Source of the DNA: Hyphomicrobiales bacterium | GTDB taxonomy: Bacteria; Pseudomonadota; Alphaproteobacteria; Rhizobiales; UBA4765 | Direction of reading: 5' to 3' | NCBI GenBank assembly: GCA_027487195.1 | Contig: JAIYEB010000020.1 | Location: 1-8,905, forward strand | Length of the DNA: 8,905 nt | Shown here: positions 1 through 5,430 of the stretch, in pieces | Layout: each line of letters starts with the position of its first letter | Numbering within the stretch: the first letter of the stretch is position 1 | Position numbers and translations under genes: made by a program | Notes under the pieces: model-generated | Told to the model about the DNA's origin: nothing | Seen by the model: the letters and a program-made list of their open reading frames with translations, nothing else | The model's database searches: none

Positions 1-948
1 CCCTACTGGCTTTGGATGTCGGCGATGCTGGTTCCATTTACCCTCATGCTTGTGGCCAAGGGGATGCTGGACGCTGCTGACCGAGCCTGGACTGCCGTCC
101 TGCTCAGCATCGTGGTGCTCGGATGCCATATCCTGTTCAACTGGCTTCTGATCGATGGTCATCTCGGTTCTCCCGCGCTTGGCCTGACGGGGGCAGGGAT
201 TGCCAGTTTCCTGTCGCAAACGGTCGGCGCTGTGGTGTTCTGGAGCTATGTGCTTTTCGCGCGCCCGCTTCGAATCTGGTGGCAAAGCCCCGGCCTGACG
301 CGCCCTGAGTTCATCGAGCAATGGCGCGAGGCGGTGCCAATGACGATCCAGTATTTCATGGAGGGCGGCGCCGTTGCGATTGCCGGTGTGTTGATCGGAT
401 ATTTCGGCACGATCGCCCTTGCCGGAAACCAGATTGCGCTCTCCGTTGGCGTGACAGTCTACATGCTTCCCCTCGGTGTTGCGGGGGCCGTCACCATTCG
501 TGTGGCGCAGGCTATTGGAGCCACCGAGAACTCCCGCGTGTCAGCCATCGGCACTGCCGGCCTGGCAATTGTCGTGGTGTGGATGGGCATGTTCGCGTTG
601 ATGTTTCTTGTCGCGGGCGAGGCGATTGCGCGACTGTTCGTCGATGATCCGGCCATTATCGCAGCCGCTGCCGGCATCTTCTTCATCTTCGGGCTGACCC
701 AGCTTGTAGACGGGGTTCAGAGTGTGAGCCTTGGCGCGCTGCGCGGCATGCTCGACAATGCGTGGCCCATGAATATGTCGCTGGTTGCCTACTGGCTGAT
801 AGCATTGCCCATGGCATGGGTGATGGGATTTCCCCTGGGCCTTGGCGCGCCCGGGGTCTGGTCCGGCTTTGGAATTGGGCTGTTGGTCGCGGCCATTGCG
901 CTTTTGCTCAGATTCAGGAGCCAGGCGAAGAAGATTTCTGCTGTCTAA
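1..948 (+). CDS. MATE family efflux transporter, C-terminal part (5' end outside window)
   Basis: The reading frame is already open at base 1 and runs to a TAA at 946-948, giving about 315 residues. MATE proteins are usually about 450 residues, so roughly the N-terminal third is missing. The protein is very hydrophobic, with repeated 18-22 residue membrane segments. It includes the segment GLTGAGIASFLS near the end of the first lobe and GVAGAVTIRVAQAIGA in the second lobe; the latter resembles the conserved second-lobe motif (RVgqalGag) of NorM-like transporters. Family members sit in the inner membrane and exchange Na+ or H+ for cationic drugs or metabolites; the substrate here cannot be told. 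The tail ends in a basic stretch (RFRSQAKK), as expected for a cytoplasmic C-terminus. The next gene on the same strand starts 174 bases later, so co-transcription with fccAB is not indicated. The family call is confident; the subtype is not. Confidence 0.9.
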   Translation, partial: PYWLWMSAMLVPFTLMLVAKGMLDAADRAWTAVLLSIVVLGCHILFNWLLIDGHLGSPALGLTGAGIASFLSQTVGAVVFWSYVLFARPLRIWWQSPGLTRPEFIEQWREAVPMTIQYFMEGGAVAIAGVLIGYFGTIALAGNQIALSVGVTVYMLPLGVAGAVTIRVAQAIGATENSRVSAIGTAGLAIVVVWMGMFALMFLVAGEAIARLFVDDPAIIAAAAGIFFIFGLTQLVDGVQSVSLGALRGMLDNAWPMNMSLVAYWLIALPMAWVMGFPLGLGAPGVWSGFGIGLLVAAIALLLRFRSQAKKISAV

Positions 949-957
949 AGGCACCAT

Positions 958-975
958 CTCGAAAGTACTTTCGAG
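958..975. promoter_or_regulatory. Perfect 18-bp palindrome, candidate operator or weak hairpin
   Basis: The sequence CTCGAAAGTACTTTCGAG is its own reverse complement over all 18 bases. It starts ten bases after the MATE stop codon. As RNA it could fold into a 7-bp stem with a GTAC loop, but the following bases (TCTTGCC) are a poor U-tract, so a rho-independent terminator is doubtful. A dimeric repressor site for the fccAB promoter region is an equally good reading. The regulator is unknown. Confidence 0.4.
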
Positions 976-1042
976 TCTTGCCGGGGGTGCACGCATACAG
1001 GCTACTCTTTTGCAGGCCATAGCGATTTCAGGCCGCACAACC

Positions 1043-1057
1043 CGTTGCCATGCAACG
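1043..1057. repeat. Short perfect inverted repeat upstream of fccA
   Basis: CGTTGC and GCAACG are exact inverted copies separated by CAT, lying 66 bases before the fccA start codon. The position fits an operator in the fccAB leader or promoter. At 6 bp per arm it could also be chance in GC-rich DNA. In the surrounding 949-1122 gap I see no gene and no convincing -35/-10 pair. Confidence 0.25.
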
Positions 1058-1122
1058 CTCCTTGGCTACACTCATCGCGACGGGCACGCGAAAAATGACG
1101 TCCCAACCGAAGAGAGTTGCCG

Positions 1123-1503
1123 ATGCCGACACGTTTTGGAGCCGCCATTGCAGGCGGCGTGTTTTTGATCATGGCAGGCTTGCCGGCCCTGGCGCAGGCC
1201 CCGGCCGCACCCGCCGCACCCGCCGCACCCGCCGCTGCAGCGGCAACTCCTGCACCGCCAGCGATCCCCGCAGCGCAGCTTGGTGGCCTGGTGGCCCAGA
1301 CCTGCGGTGGCTGCCATGGCGCTGACTACAAAGGTGTTGGCGGGATGCCGACGCTGCGCGGTCGGGATGCTGCCGAACTGATCGTTGCGATGAATGAGTT
1401 TCGGGCCAATCAGCGCTACTCAACAGTGATGGGCCGGCTGTCGCGCGGGCTTACCGAAGCTGAGATTTCGGCCGTTTCCACCTATCTCGCTGCATTGCGC
1501 TAA
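1123..1503 (+). CDS. fccA: Flavocytochrome c sulfide dehydrogenase cytochrome subunit (monoheme c-type cytochrome)
   Basis: This 126-residue protein is the electron-accepting subunit of sulfide dehydrogenase. It would take electrons from the FccB flavin and pass them to the periplasmic cytochrome c pool. Residues 1-26 form a Sec signal peptide ending in ALAQA, followed by an Ala/Pro-rich linker (about 27-50). A single heme-attachment motif CGGCH lies at 61-65. The segment STVMGRLSRGL (100-110) matches the conserved region supplying the axial Met in FccA/SoxE cytochromes, so Met103 is the likely sixth ligand. One heme motif makes this the monoheme type, unlike the diheme subunit of Allochromatium. 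I chose the ATG at 1123, which follows AGAGAG at a good distance; a TTG six bases upstream is less likely. The stop codon TAA overlaps the fccB ribosome binding site, so the two genes are probably translated together. Confidence 0.88.
   Translation: MPTRFGAAIAGGVFLIMAGLPALAQAPAAPAAPAAPAAAAATPAPPAIPAAQLGGLVAQTCGGCHGADYKGVGGMPTLRGRDAAELIVAMNEFRANQRYSTVMGRLSRGLTEAEISAVSTYLAALR
1205..1231 (+). repeat. Three perfect 9-bp tandem copies coding an Ala-Ala-Pro linker
   Basis: The unit CCGCACCCG is repeated three times without a mismatch, followed by a partial fourth copy (CCGC). It lies inside fccA just after the predicted signal peptide and encodes part of the Ala/Pro linker. Because the unit is 9 bases, copy-number change by slippage would lengthen or shorten the linker without breaking the frame. 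Confidence 0.75.
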
Positions 1504-1507
1504 GGAG
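1501..1507 (+). promoter_or_regulatory. fccB ribosome binding site overlapping the fccA stop codon
   Basis: TAAGGAG is a near-perfect Shine-Dalgarno sequence eight bases before the fccB ATG at 1516. Its first three bases are the fccA stop codon, which supports translational coupling of the two subunits and fixes the fccB start. Confidence 0.8.
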
Positions 1508-1515
1508 CCCGTGAC

Positions 1516-2802
1516 ATGAGCAAGCTTTCTCGTCGCGATACGTTGGTTCTTGGTGCCGGTCTGGCGCTTGGCGCCCCGACGCTTGCCCGTGCGCAGGCTG
1601 CGGCCCCGCGGGTTGTCGTCATTGGCGGTGGATGGGGTGGCGCAACCGCAGCCAAGCAATTGAAGATCATCGATCCGCGGATCGATGTGACCATGGTGGA
1701 GCCGAAAGAGGCTTTCGTCACGTGCCCTTATTCGAACCTGGTTCTGGCCGGCAAGCGTGAACTTGCCTCGATCACCTTCAACTATCGCGCGCTGACGGAG
1801 GTCTTCGGTGTGCGGCATGTGCGCGCCATGGCAACCGCCATCGACGCCGGTGCACGAACTGTCACGCTGTCGAACGGCACTTCGCTTTCCTATGACCGAC
1901 TGATCGTTTCGCCCGGCATTTCGATCAACTGGGGCAGCATCGAGGGGTATGTGGAAGCTGCCGCCGAACGGATGCCGCATGCCTGGGAGCCCGGTGCGCA
2001 GACCACCCTGCTGCGCCGTCAACTCGAAGCCATGCCGGACGGCGGCACGTTCGTGTTGTCAGCGCCGCCAAACCCGTTCCGTTGCCCGCCCGGACCCTAT
2101 GAGCGCGTTTCGATGATCGCGGACTATTTCAAGCGCACCAAGCCGCGCGCGAAGATCGTGATCATGGACGCCAAGGAAACCTTCTCGAAGCAGGGCCTGT
2201 TCACGCAAGGGTGGAATCTCCTCTACCCAGGCATGATTGAATGGCGCGGCCGCCAGGCCGACGGGACTGTCTCGCGGGTTGATCCCGCGGCCATGGAGGT
2301 CGAGACGGAACTCGGCACCAAGGTGAAGGCTGATGTGTTCAACATTGTGCCACCGCAGCGCGCGGCGCGCATCGCGCTCGACGCCGGGCTTGCGAACAAC
2401 TCCGGCTGGTGCCCGATCAACGCTTCGACAATGGAATCGACGCTGCGTCCGGGCGTCCATGTGGTGGGTGACGCGACCATTGCGGGTGGACTGCCAAAGT
2501 CCGGTTTCGCCGCCTACAGCCAGGCCAAGCTTGCGGCAACGGCCGTCGCGGCAGCCCTGAGCGGTCGCACACCCGTGCTCCCGCCGGTTCTGGTCAACAC
2601 CTGCTACAGCCATGTCGGCACGGACTATGGCATCTCCGTTGCCCATGTCGTGCGCCCGCAAGGCAATCTGTTTGTTGAGGTTCAGGGCTCCGGCGGCGTT
2701 TCAGCGGCCAATGATCCCGAGGCCCGCAGGCGCGAGTCTGTCTACGCTGATGGTTGGTATGACGCGATTACGGAAGCGATCTGGGGTGCGACGCGGGCAT
2801 GA
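1516..2802 (+). CDS. fccB: Flavocytochrome c sulfide dehydrogenase flavoprotein subunit (sulfide:cytochrome c oxidoreductase)
   Basis: This 428-residue periplasmic FAD enzyme oxidises sulfide to sulfur or polysulfide and gives electrons to FccA. A Tat signal is visible: SRRDTL at 5-10, a hydrophobic stretch, then ARAQA near 28. The FAD-binding Rossmann motif VVVIGGGWGG is at 33-42. Cys70, in VTCPYSNLVLAG, sits where Allochromatium FccB has the cysteine that binds FAD covalently (mature Cys42). Cys190 (FRCPPGPYER) and Cys363 (VNTCYS) match the redox-active disulfide pair (mature Cys161 and Cys337). A second FAD-contact motif, HVVGDA, is at 315-320, and the C-terminal FCSD flavin-binding domain follows. 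Length is normal for the family. The related SoxF carries out the same chemistry; no sox genes are visible here to favour that name. Generic annotation pipelines may call it an NAD(P)/FAD-dependent oxidoreductase. Confidence 0.93.
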   Translation: MSKLSRRDTLVLGAGLALGAPTLARAQAAAPRVVVIGGGWGGATAAKQLKIIDPRIDVTMVEPKEAFVTCPYSNLVLAGKRELASITFNYRALTEVFGVRHVRAMATAIDAGARTVTLSNGTSLSYDRLIVSPGISINWGSIEGYVEAAAERMPHAWEPGAQTTLLRRQLEAMPDGGTFVLSAPPNPFRCPPGPYERVSMIADYFKRTKPRAKIVIMDAKETFSKQGLFTQGWNLLYPGMIEWRGRQADGTVSRVDPAAMEVETELGTKVKADVFNIVPPQRAARIALDAGLANNSGWCPINASTMESTLRPGVHVVGDATIAGGLPKSGFAAYSQAKLAATAVAAALSGRTPVLPPVLVNTCYSHVGTDYGISVAHVVRPQGNLFVEVQGSGGVSAANDPEARRRESVYADGWYDAITEAIWGATRA

Positions 2803-2850
2803 TGCCCCAGCCCATGGAACCTGGCTGATTGAGCCACCGCCAACAATGAT

Positions 2851-2880
2851 CGGCCCGGGCAACACCCGGGCCGTTCTGTT
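2851..2880 (+). terminator. Rho-independent terminator of fccAB, possibly bidirectional
   Basis: CGGCCCGGG (2851-2859) pairs perfectly with CCCGGGCCG (2865-2873) around a 5-base loop, followed by TTCTGTTTT. It lies 48 bases after the fccB stop, between convergent genes. On the minus strand the same stem is followed by ATCATTGTT, a weaker tail, so it may also stop metC transcripts. Confidence 0.85.
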
Positions 2881-2894
2881 TTCGGCACCAAGCC

Positions 2895-4079
2895 TCAGCC
2901 CGTAGCGCGCAGCCGCTGGAAACCTTCATCAAGATCACGCTTGAGGTCGTCCATATCCTCAAGTCCGATCTGGAAACGCAGAGCTGGCCCTTCGGGCTTC
3001 CATTGCGTGACAGTGCGATAGCTCGCGCAGTCGAACGGTGTCACGAGGCTCTCGAAACCAGCCCAGGAAAAGCCCATGCCGAAGAGCTTCAGGCCATCGA
3101 GCATTGCGGCAACCGCGGCTTTCGATGCTGGTTTGAGGATGATGGAGAACAGCCCGGAAGAGCCGAGGAAATCGCGCTTCCAGATCTCGTGGCCCGGGCA
3201 GTCCGGGAAGGCCGGGTGCAGGATGCGGGAAACCTCCGGGCGCGACTGAAACCAGTGCGCCATATCGAGTGCGCGCTTTTCAGCCTCGCGCAGTCTCAAG
3301 GGCATGGTCCGCAACCCACGCATGGCAAGAAACGCGTCTTCGGGACCGGGTGGGATGGCCCACATGTCGAAGGTCTGGCGCAGCGCGGGAAACGTCGCCG
3401 CATTGGCCGAAATGAGGCCAAGCAGCAGGTCGGAATGCCCGCCGAGGTACTTGGTGCCAGCTTCGATCGCCACATCCACGCCGCGCTCATGGGGCGGAAA
3501 CAGGATCGGCGTCGCCCATGTGTTGTCGAGGAGCGAGATGGCCCCGTGCCGGCGCGCAAGACTTGCGATTCCCGGCACATCACAGACCTCAAAGCTCTGC
3601 GAGCCAGGGGCCTCGAGGAAAACGACGCTGGTGTTGGGTCTGAACAGTCGCTCGATTGCCTCAAGCGGGGCGAGCGGATCGAAGTATTCGATCTCAACAC
3701 CATACTTCTTTAGGATGCCCTCGCAGAAGTTGCGCGCCGGACGATAGATGCTGTCGACGACCAGGACATGGTCGCCAGCCTTGGTGAAAGCCTGCAGCGC
3801 AAGGCCAATAGCGGCCAGACCCGAAGGGGCAAGCACGGTTCCTGCGGCACCTGAGATCTGTGTCCATGCCTCCTCAAGGGCACGTACGGTTGGCGTGCCT
3901 TTTGTTGCATAAACATAGGATTGCTTGCCACTTTGAAGCTTCTCGACGGTTTCGAACAATACTGTCGAGCCGCGCACGATAGGCGTGTTGATGAAACCAT
4001 GGTTGGCATGCGGGTCGCGCCCGGCAAGAACACATTGCGTGTCGAGGCCATAACGCTCCAGATCGTTTTCAGGCTTCAT
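2895..4079 (-). CDS. metC: Cystathionine beta-lyase, PLP-dependent Cys/Met metabolism enzyme
   Basis: This 394-residue cytoplasmic enzyme would cleave L-cystathionine to homocysteine, pyruvate and ammonia, the penultimate step of methionine synthesis by transsulfuration. The PLP Schiff-base lysine is Lys210 in AGTKYLGGHSD, and Asp185 in LLDNTWATP should contact the pyridine nitrogen. Tyr112 in DSIYRPARNF is the expected ring-stacking tyrosine. SWAGFES (338-344) and RFQIGLED (368-375) match the MetC substrate-binding region, with Arg368 for the carboxylate. GHEIWKRDFLGSSGLFS is also typical of bacterial MetC rather than of cystathionine gamma-synthase. One oddity: the usual YGRRGTPT phosphate-binding motif reads YATKGTPT (57-64), so the expected arginine is Thr59. 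An AGGAG ribosome site (complement of 4090-4094) lies ten bases before the ATG. The gene is convergent with fccAB and divergent from the aap operon. Other fold-type I Cys/Met lyase activities cannot be excluded. Confidence 0.9.
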   Translation of the reverse strand: MKPENDLERYGLDTQCVLAGRDPHANHGFINTPIVRGSTVLFETVEKLQSGKQSYVYATKGTPTVRALEEAWTQISGAAGTVLAPSGLAAIGLALQAFTKAGDHVLVVDSIYRPARNFCEGILKKYGVEIEYFDPLAPLEAIERLFRPNTSVVFLEAPGSQSFEVCDVPGIASLARRHGAISLLDNTWATPILFPPHERGVDVAIEAGTKYLGGHSDLLLGLISANAATFPALRQTFDMWAIPPGPEDAFLAMRGLRTMPLRLREAEKRALDMAHWFQSRPEVSRILHPAFPDCPGHEIWKRDFLGSSGLFSIILKPASKAAVAAMLDGLKLFGMGFSWAGFESLVTPFDCASYRTVTQWKPEGPALRFQIGLEDMDDLKRDLDEGFQRLRATG

Positions 4080-4175
4080 TTCAACGTTACTCCTGACATT
4101 CGACTTTCGTCGCGTACGTGGGTTTTCTTATCGACTTCATCAGCATTCGTGAAATGATTGACGCTGACGAAAGAT

Positions 4176-4213
4176 CGATTGGCATGTCGGGGGACATGTT
4201 TGAACGATTGGCA
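4176..4213. promoter_or_regulatory. Phased 9-bp direct repeats flanking an inverted repeat, candidate aap control region
   Basis: CGATTGGCA occurs at 4176-4184 and again exactly at 4205-4213, start-to-start distance 29 bases, close to three helical turns. Between and overlapping them, CATGTC (4183-4188) and GACATG (4193-4198) form a perfect inverted repeat around GGGG. The cluster ends about 100 bases before the aapJ ATG, a plausible activator or repressor position. The regulator is unknown; nitrogen control would be typical for this transporter but is not shown here. Confidence 0.35.
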
Positions 4214-4298
4214 GGAAGGGCTCCCAACCGAGCGTCTCTTGTTGATCGGTTCATTCGCCCCGTGTGCGAGCATCGACCATCCACCGTCAAGGCTCATT

Positions 4299-4304
4299 GG
4301 GGGA
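4299..4304 (+). promoter_or_regulatory. aapJ ribosome binding site that decides the start
   Basis: GGGGAG lies 11 bases before the ATG at 4316. The ATG opens directly onto a clean signal peptide, whereas upstream in-frame starts do not, so this site fixes the start. Confidence 0.65.
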
Positions 4305-4315
4305 GCAACACATCT

Positions 4316-5359
4316 ATGACACTGAGAATCGCAACATTTGCGACGGCGGCCATCCTTGGTCTTGCTGTCGCCCAACCGGCCTCGGCCCAGACACTGCGCG
4401 AGATCACCACGCGTGGCCAACTCGTCTGTGGCGTCAGCCAGGGCCTCGCCGGGTTCTCGAACCCGGATGCTCAAGGTCGCTGGACCGGGCTTGACGTCGA
4501 CGTCTGCCGCGCCATCGCCGCTGCCATCTTTGATGATCCGACCAAGGTGCGCTTCGTGCCGCTGTCGTCAGCCAACCGGTTCACGGCGCTGCAGTCACGC
4601 GAGGTCGATCTTCTCGCCCGTAACTCGACCTGGACGCTGTCGCGCGACACGCAGCTCGGCCTCGATTTCACAGGCATCAACTACTATGACGGCCAGGCCT
4701 TCATGGCCCGGCGTTCATTGCGCCTGTCATCGGCCCTTGAGCTTGGTGGCGCTTCGGTCTGCATTCAGACCGGCACGACAACCGAGTTGAACGCGGCTGA
4801 CTTCTTCCGCGCCAACAATCTGCGTTTCGAACCGGTTGTGTTTGCTACCGCAGACGAAACCATCAAGGCCTATGACTCAGGCCGTTGCGACGTGTTCACC
4901 ACGGACGCATCGGGCCTTTACGCCGAGCGCCTGAAGCTGTCGGCACCGAACGATCACATGGTGCTGCCGGAAATCATCTCGAAGGAGCCGCTCGGCCCGG
5001 TCGTGCGCCATGGCGACAACCAGTTCGCTGATCTGGTTCGCTGGGTGCATTTTGCCATGGTGACAGCCGAGGAAATCGGCGTGACCCAGGCAAACGTCGC
5101 AGCCAAGGCTGCGGAAATGCGCAACGCCGAAGTTCGCCGTCGCAACCCCGATCTCGCCCGTTTCGTGGGCGCTGACGGCACGTTCGGCGAAATGCTCGGT
5201 GTCACCAATGATTGGGCCGTTCGCATCATTCGCCATGTCGGCAATTATGGCGAGAGCTTCGAGCGCAATGTTGGCGAGCGCACCCCGCTCGGCATTCGCC
5301 GTGGTCTGAACAATCTCTGGACCAAGGGTGGTCTCCAGTACTCCCCGCCGATCCGCTAG
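4316..5359 (+). CDS. aapJ: General L-amino acid ABC transporter, periplasmic substrate-binding protein
   Basis: This 347-residue periplasmic protein captures amino acids and delivers them to the AapQM permease. Residues 1-24 form a Sec signal peptide (hydrophobic core AAILGLAVA, then PASA before Gln25). The family 3 binding-protein signature is seen as GLDVDVCRAIA at 58-68, preceded by the AapJ-type stretch GVSQGLAGFSNPDAQGRW. Further conserved parts are NSTWTLSRDT, GASVCIQTGTTTE, SGRCDVFTTDASGLYAER and EPLGPVVRHGD. The length and these motifs match AapJ of Rhizobium and BztA of Rhodobacter, which bind glutamate, glutamine, aspartate and asparagine, with broader specificity in AapJ. It is the first gene of the operon and is followed by a strong hairpin, so it is probably made in excess over the membrane subunits. 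Exact ligands cannot be read from the sequence. Confidence 0.95.
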   Translation: MTLRIATFATAAILGLAVAQPASAQTLREITTRGQLVCGVSQGLAGFSNPDAQGRWTGLDVDVCRAIAAAIFDDPTKVRFVPLSSANRFTALQSREVDLLARNSTWTLSRDTQLGLDFTGINYYDGQAFMARRSLRLSSALELGGASVCIQTGTTTELNAADFFRANNLRFEPVVFATADETIKAYDSGRCDVFTTDASGLYAERLKLSAPNDHMVLPEIISKEPLGPVVRHGDNQFADLVRWVHFAMVTAEEIGVTQANVAAKAAEMRNAEVRRRNPDLARFVGADGTFGEMLGVTNDWAVRIIRHVGNYGESFERNVGERTPLGIRRGLNNLWTKGGLQYSPPIR

Positions 5360-5376
5360 CAGGGTCTGAGGACTTA

Positions 5377-5404
5377 CGGCCGGGGTTCGTCCCCCGGCCG
5401 TTTT
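5377..5404 (+). terminator. Intra-operon terminator/attenuator between aapJ and aapQ
   Basis: CGGCCGGGG (5377-5385) pairs perfectly with CCCCGGCCG (5392-5400) around a 6-base loop and is followed by TTTT, with an extra A-T pair possible at the base. The hairpin is 17 bases after the aapJ stop and 26 bases before the aapQ ATG. Similar hairpins after binding-protein genes allow partial read-through and stabilise the upstream mRNA, giving more binding protein than permease. Confidence 0.8.
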
Positions 5405-5430
5405 CATTCCTGCGCGAGGGGTTGTTTGCG

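Larger units (their letters stand above)
4080..4315. other. Divergent intergenic region between metC and aapJ
   Basis: These 236 bases must hold promoters for metC on the minus strand and aapJ on the plus strand. The aapJ frame stays open upstream to 4118, but the predicted peptide there has no signal sequence and would bury the true one, so I treat it as non-coding. A TTGACG at 4158-4163 resembles a -35 box, but no good -10 follows at 16-18 bases, so no promoter is called. Repeated elements in the region are listed separately. Confidence 0.6.

Noticed and set aside
541..1038. 165-residue minus-strand open frame across the end of the MATE gene
   Set aside because: It is a shadow of the MATE gene with low-complexity polar composition and no motif.
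1420..2022. 200-residue minus-strand open frame over fccA/fccB (and a similar one at 2059-2661)
   Set aside because: Both are antisense to fccB, whose cysteines, FAD motif and Tat signal are all in place. The antisense peptides show no domain.
3003..3713. 236-residue open frame on the plus strand
   Set aside because: It lies entirely antisense to metC, which has full PLP-enzyme motifs. The peptide is rich in Arg, Glu and Gly with no recognisable domain, as expected for the complement of a GC-rich gene.
4158..4186. TTGACG as a sigma-70 -35 box for aapJ
   Set aside because: No acceptable -10 hexamer occurs 16-18 bases downstream (GGCATG at the 17-base position), so I do not call a promoter.
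4118..4315. In-frame N-terminal extension of AapJ by 66 residues
   Set aside because: It would place non-hydrophobic sequence before the signal peptide. The ATG at 4316 has a ribosome site and opens on a standard Sec signal.
5212..5430. In-frame extension of AapQ upstream of 5431
   Set aside because: It overlaps the end of aapJ and crosses the terminator hairpin. The ATG at 5431 has a good ribosome site and matches the family length.
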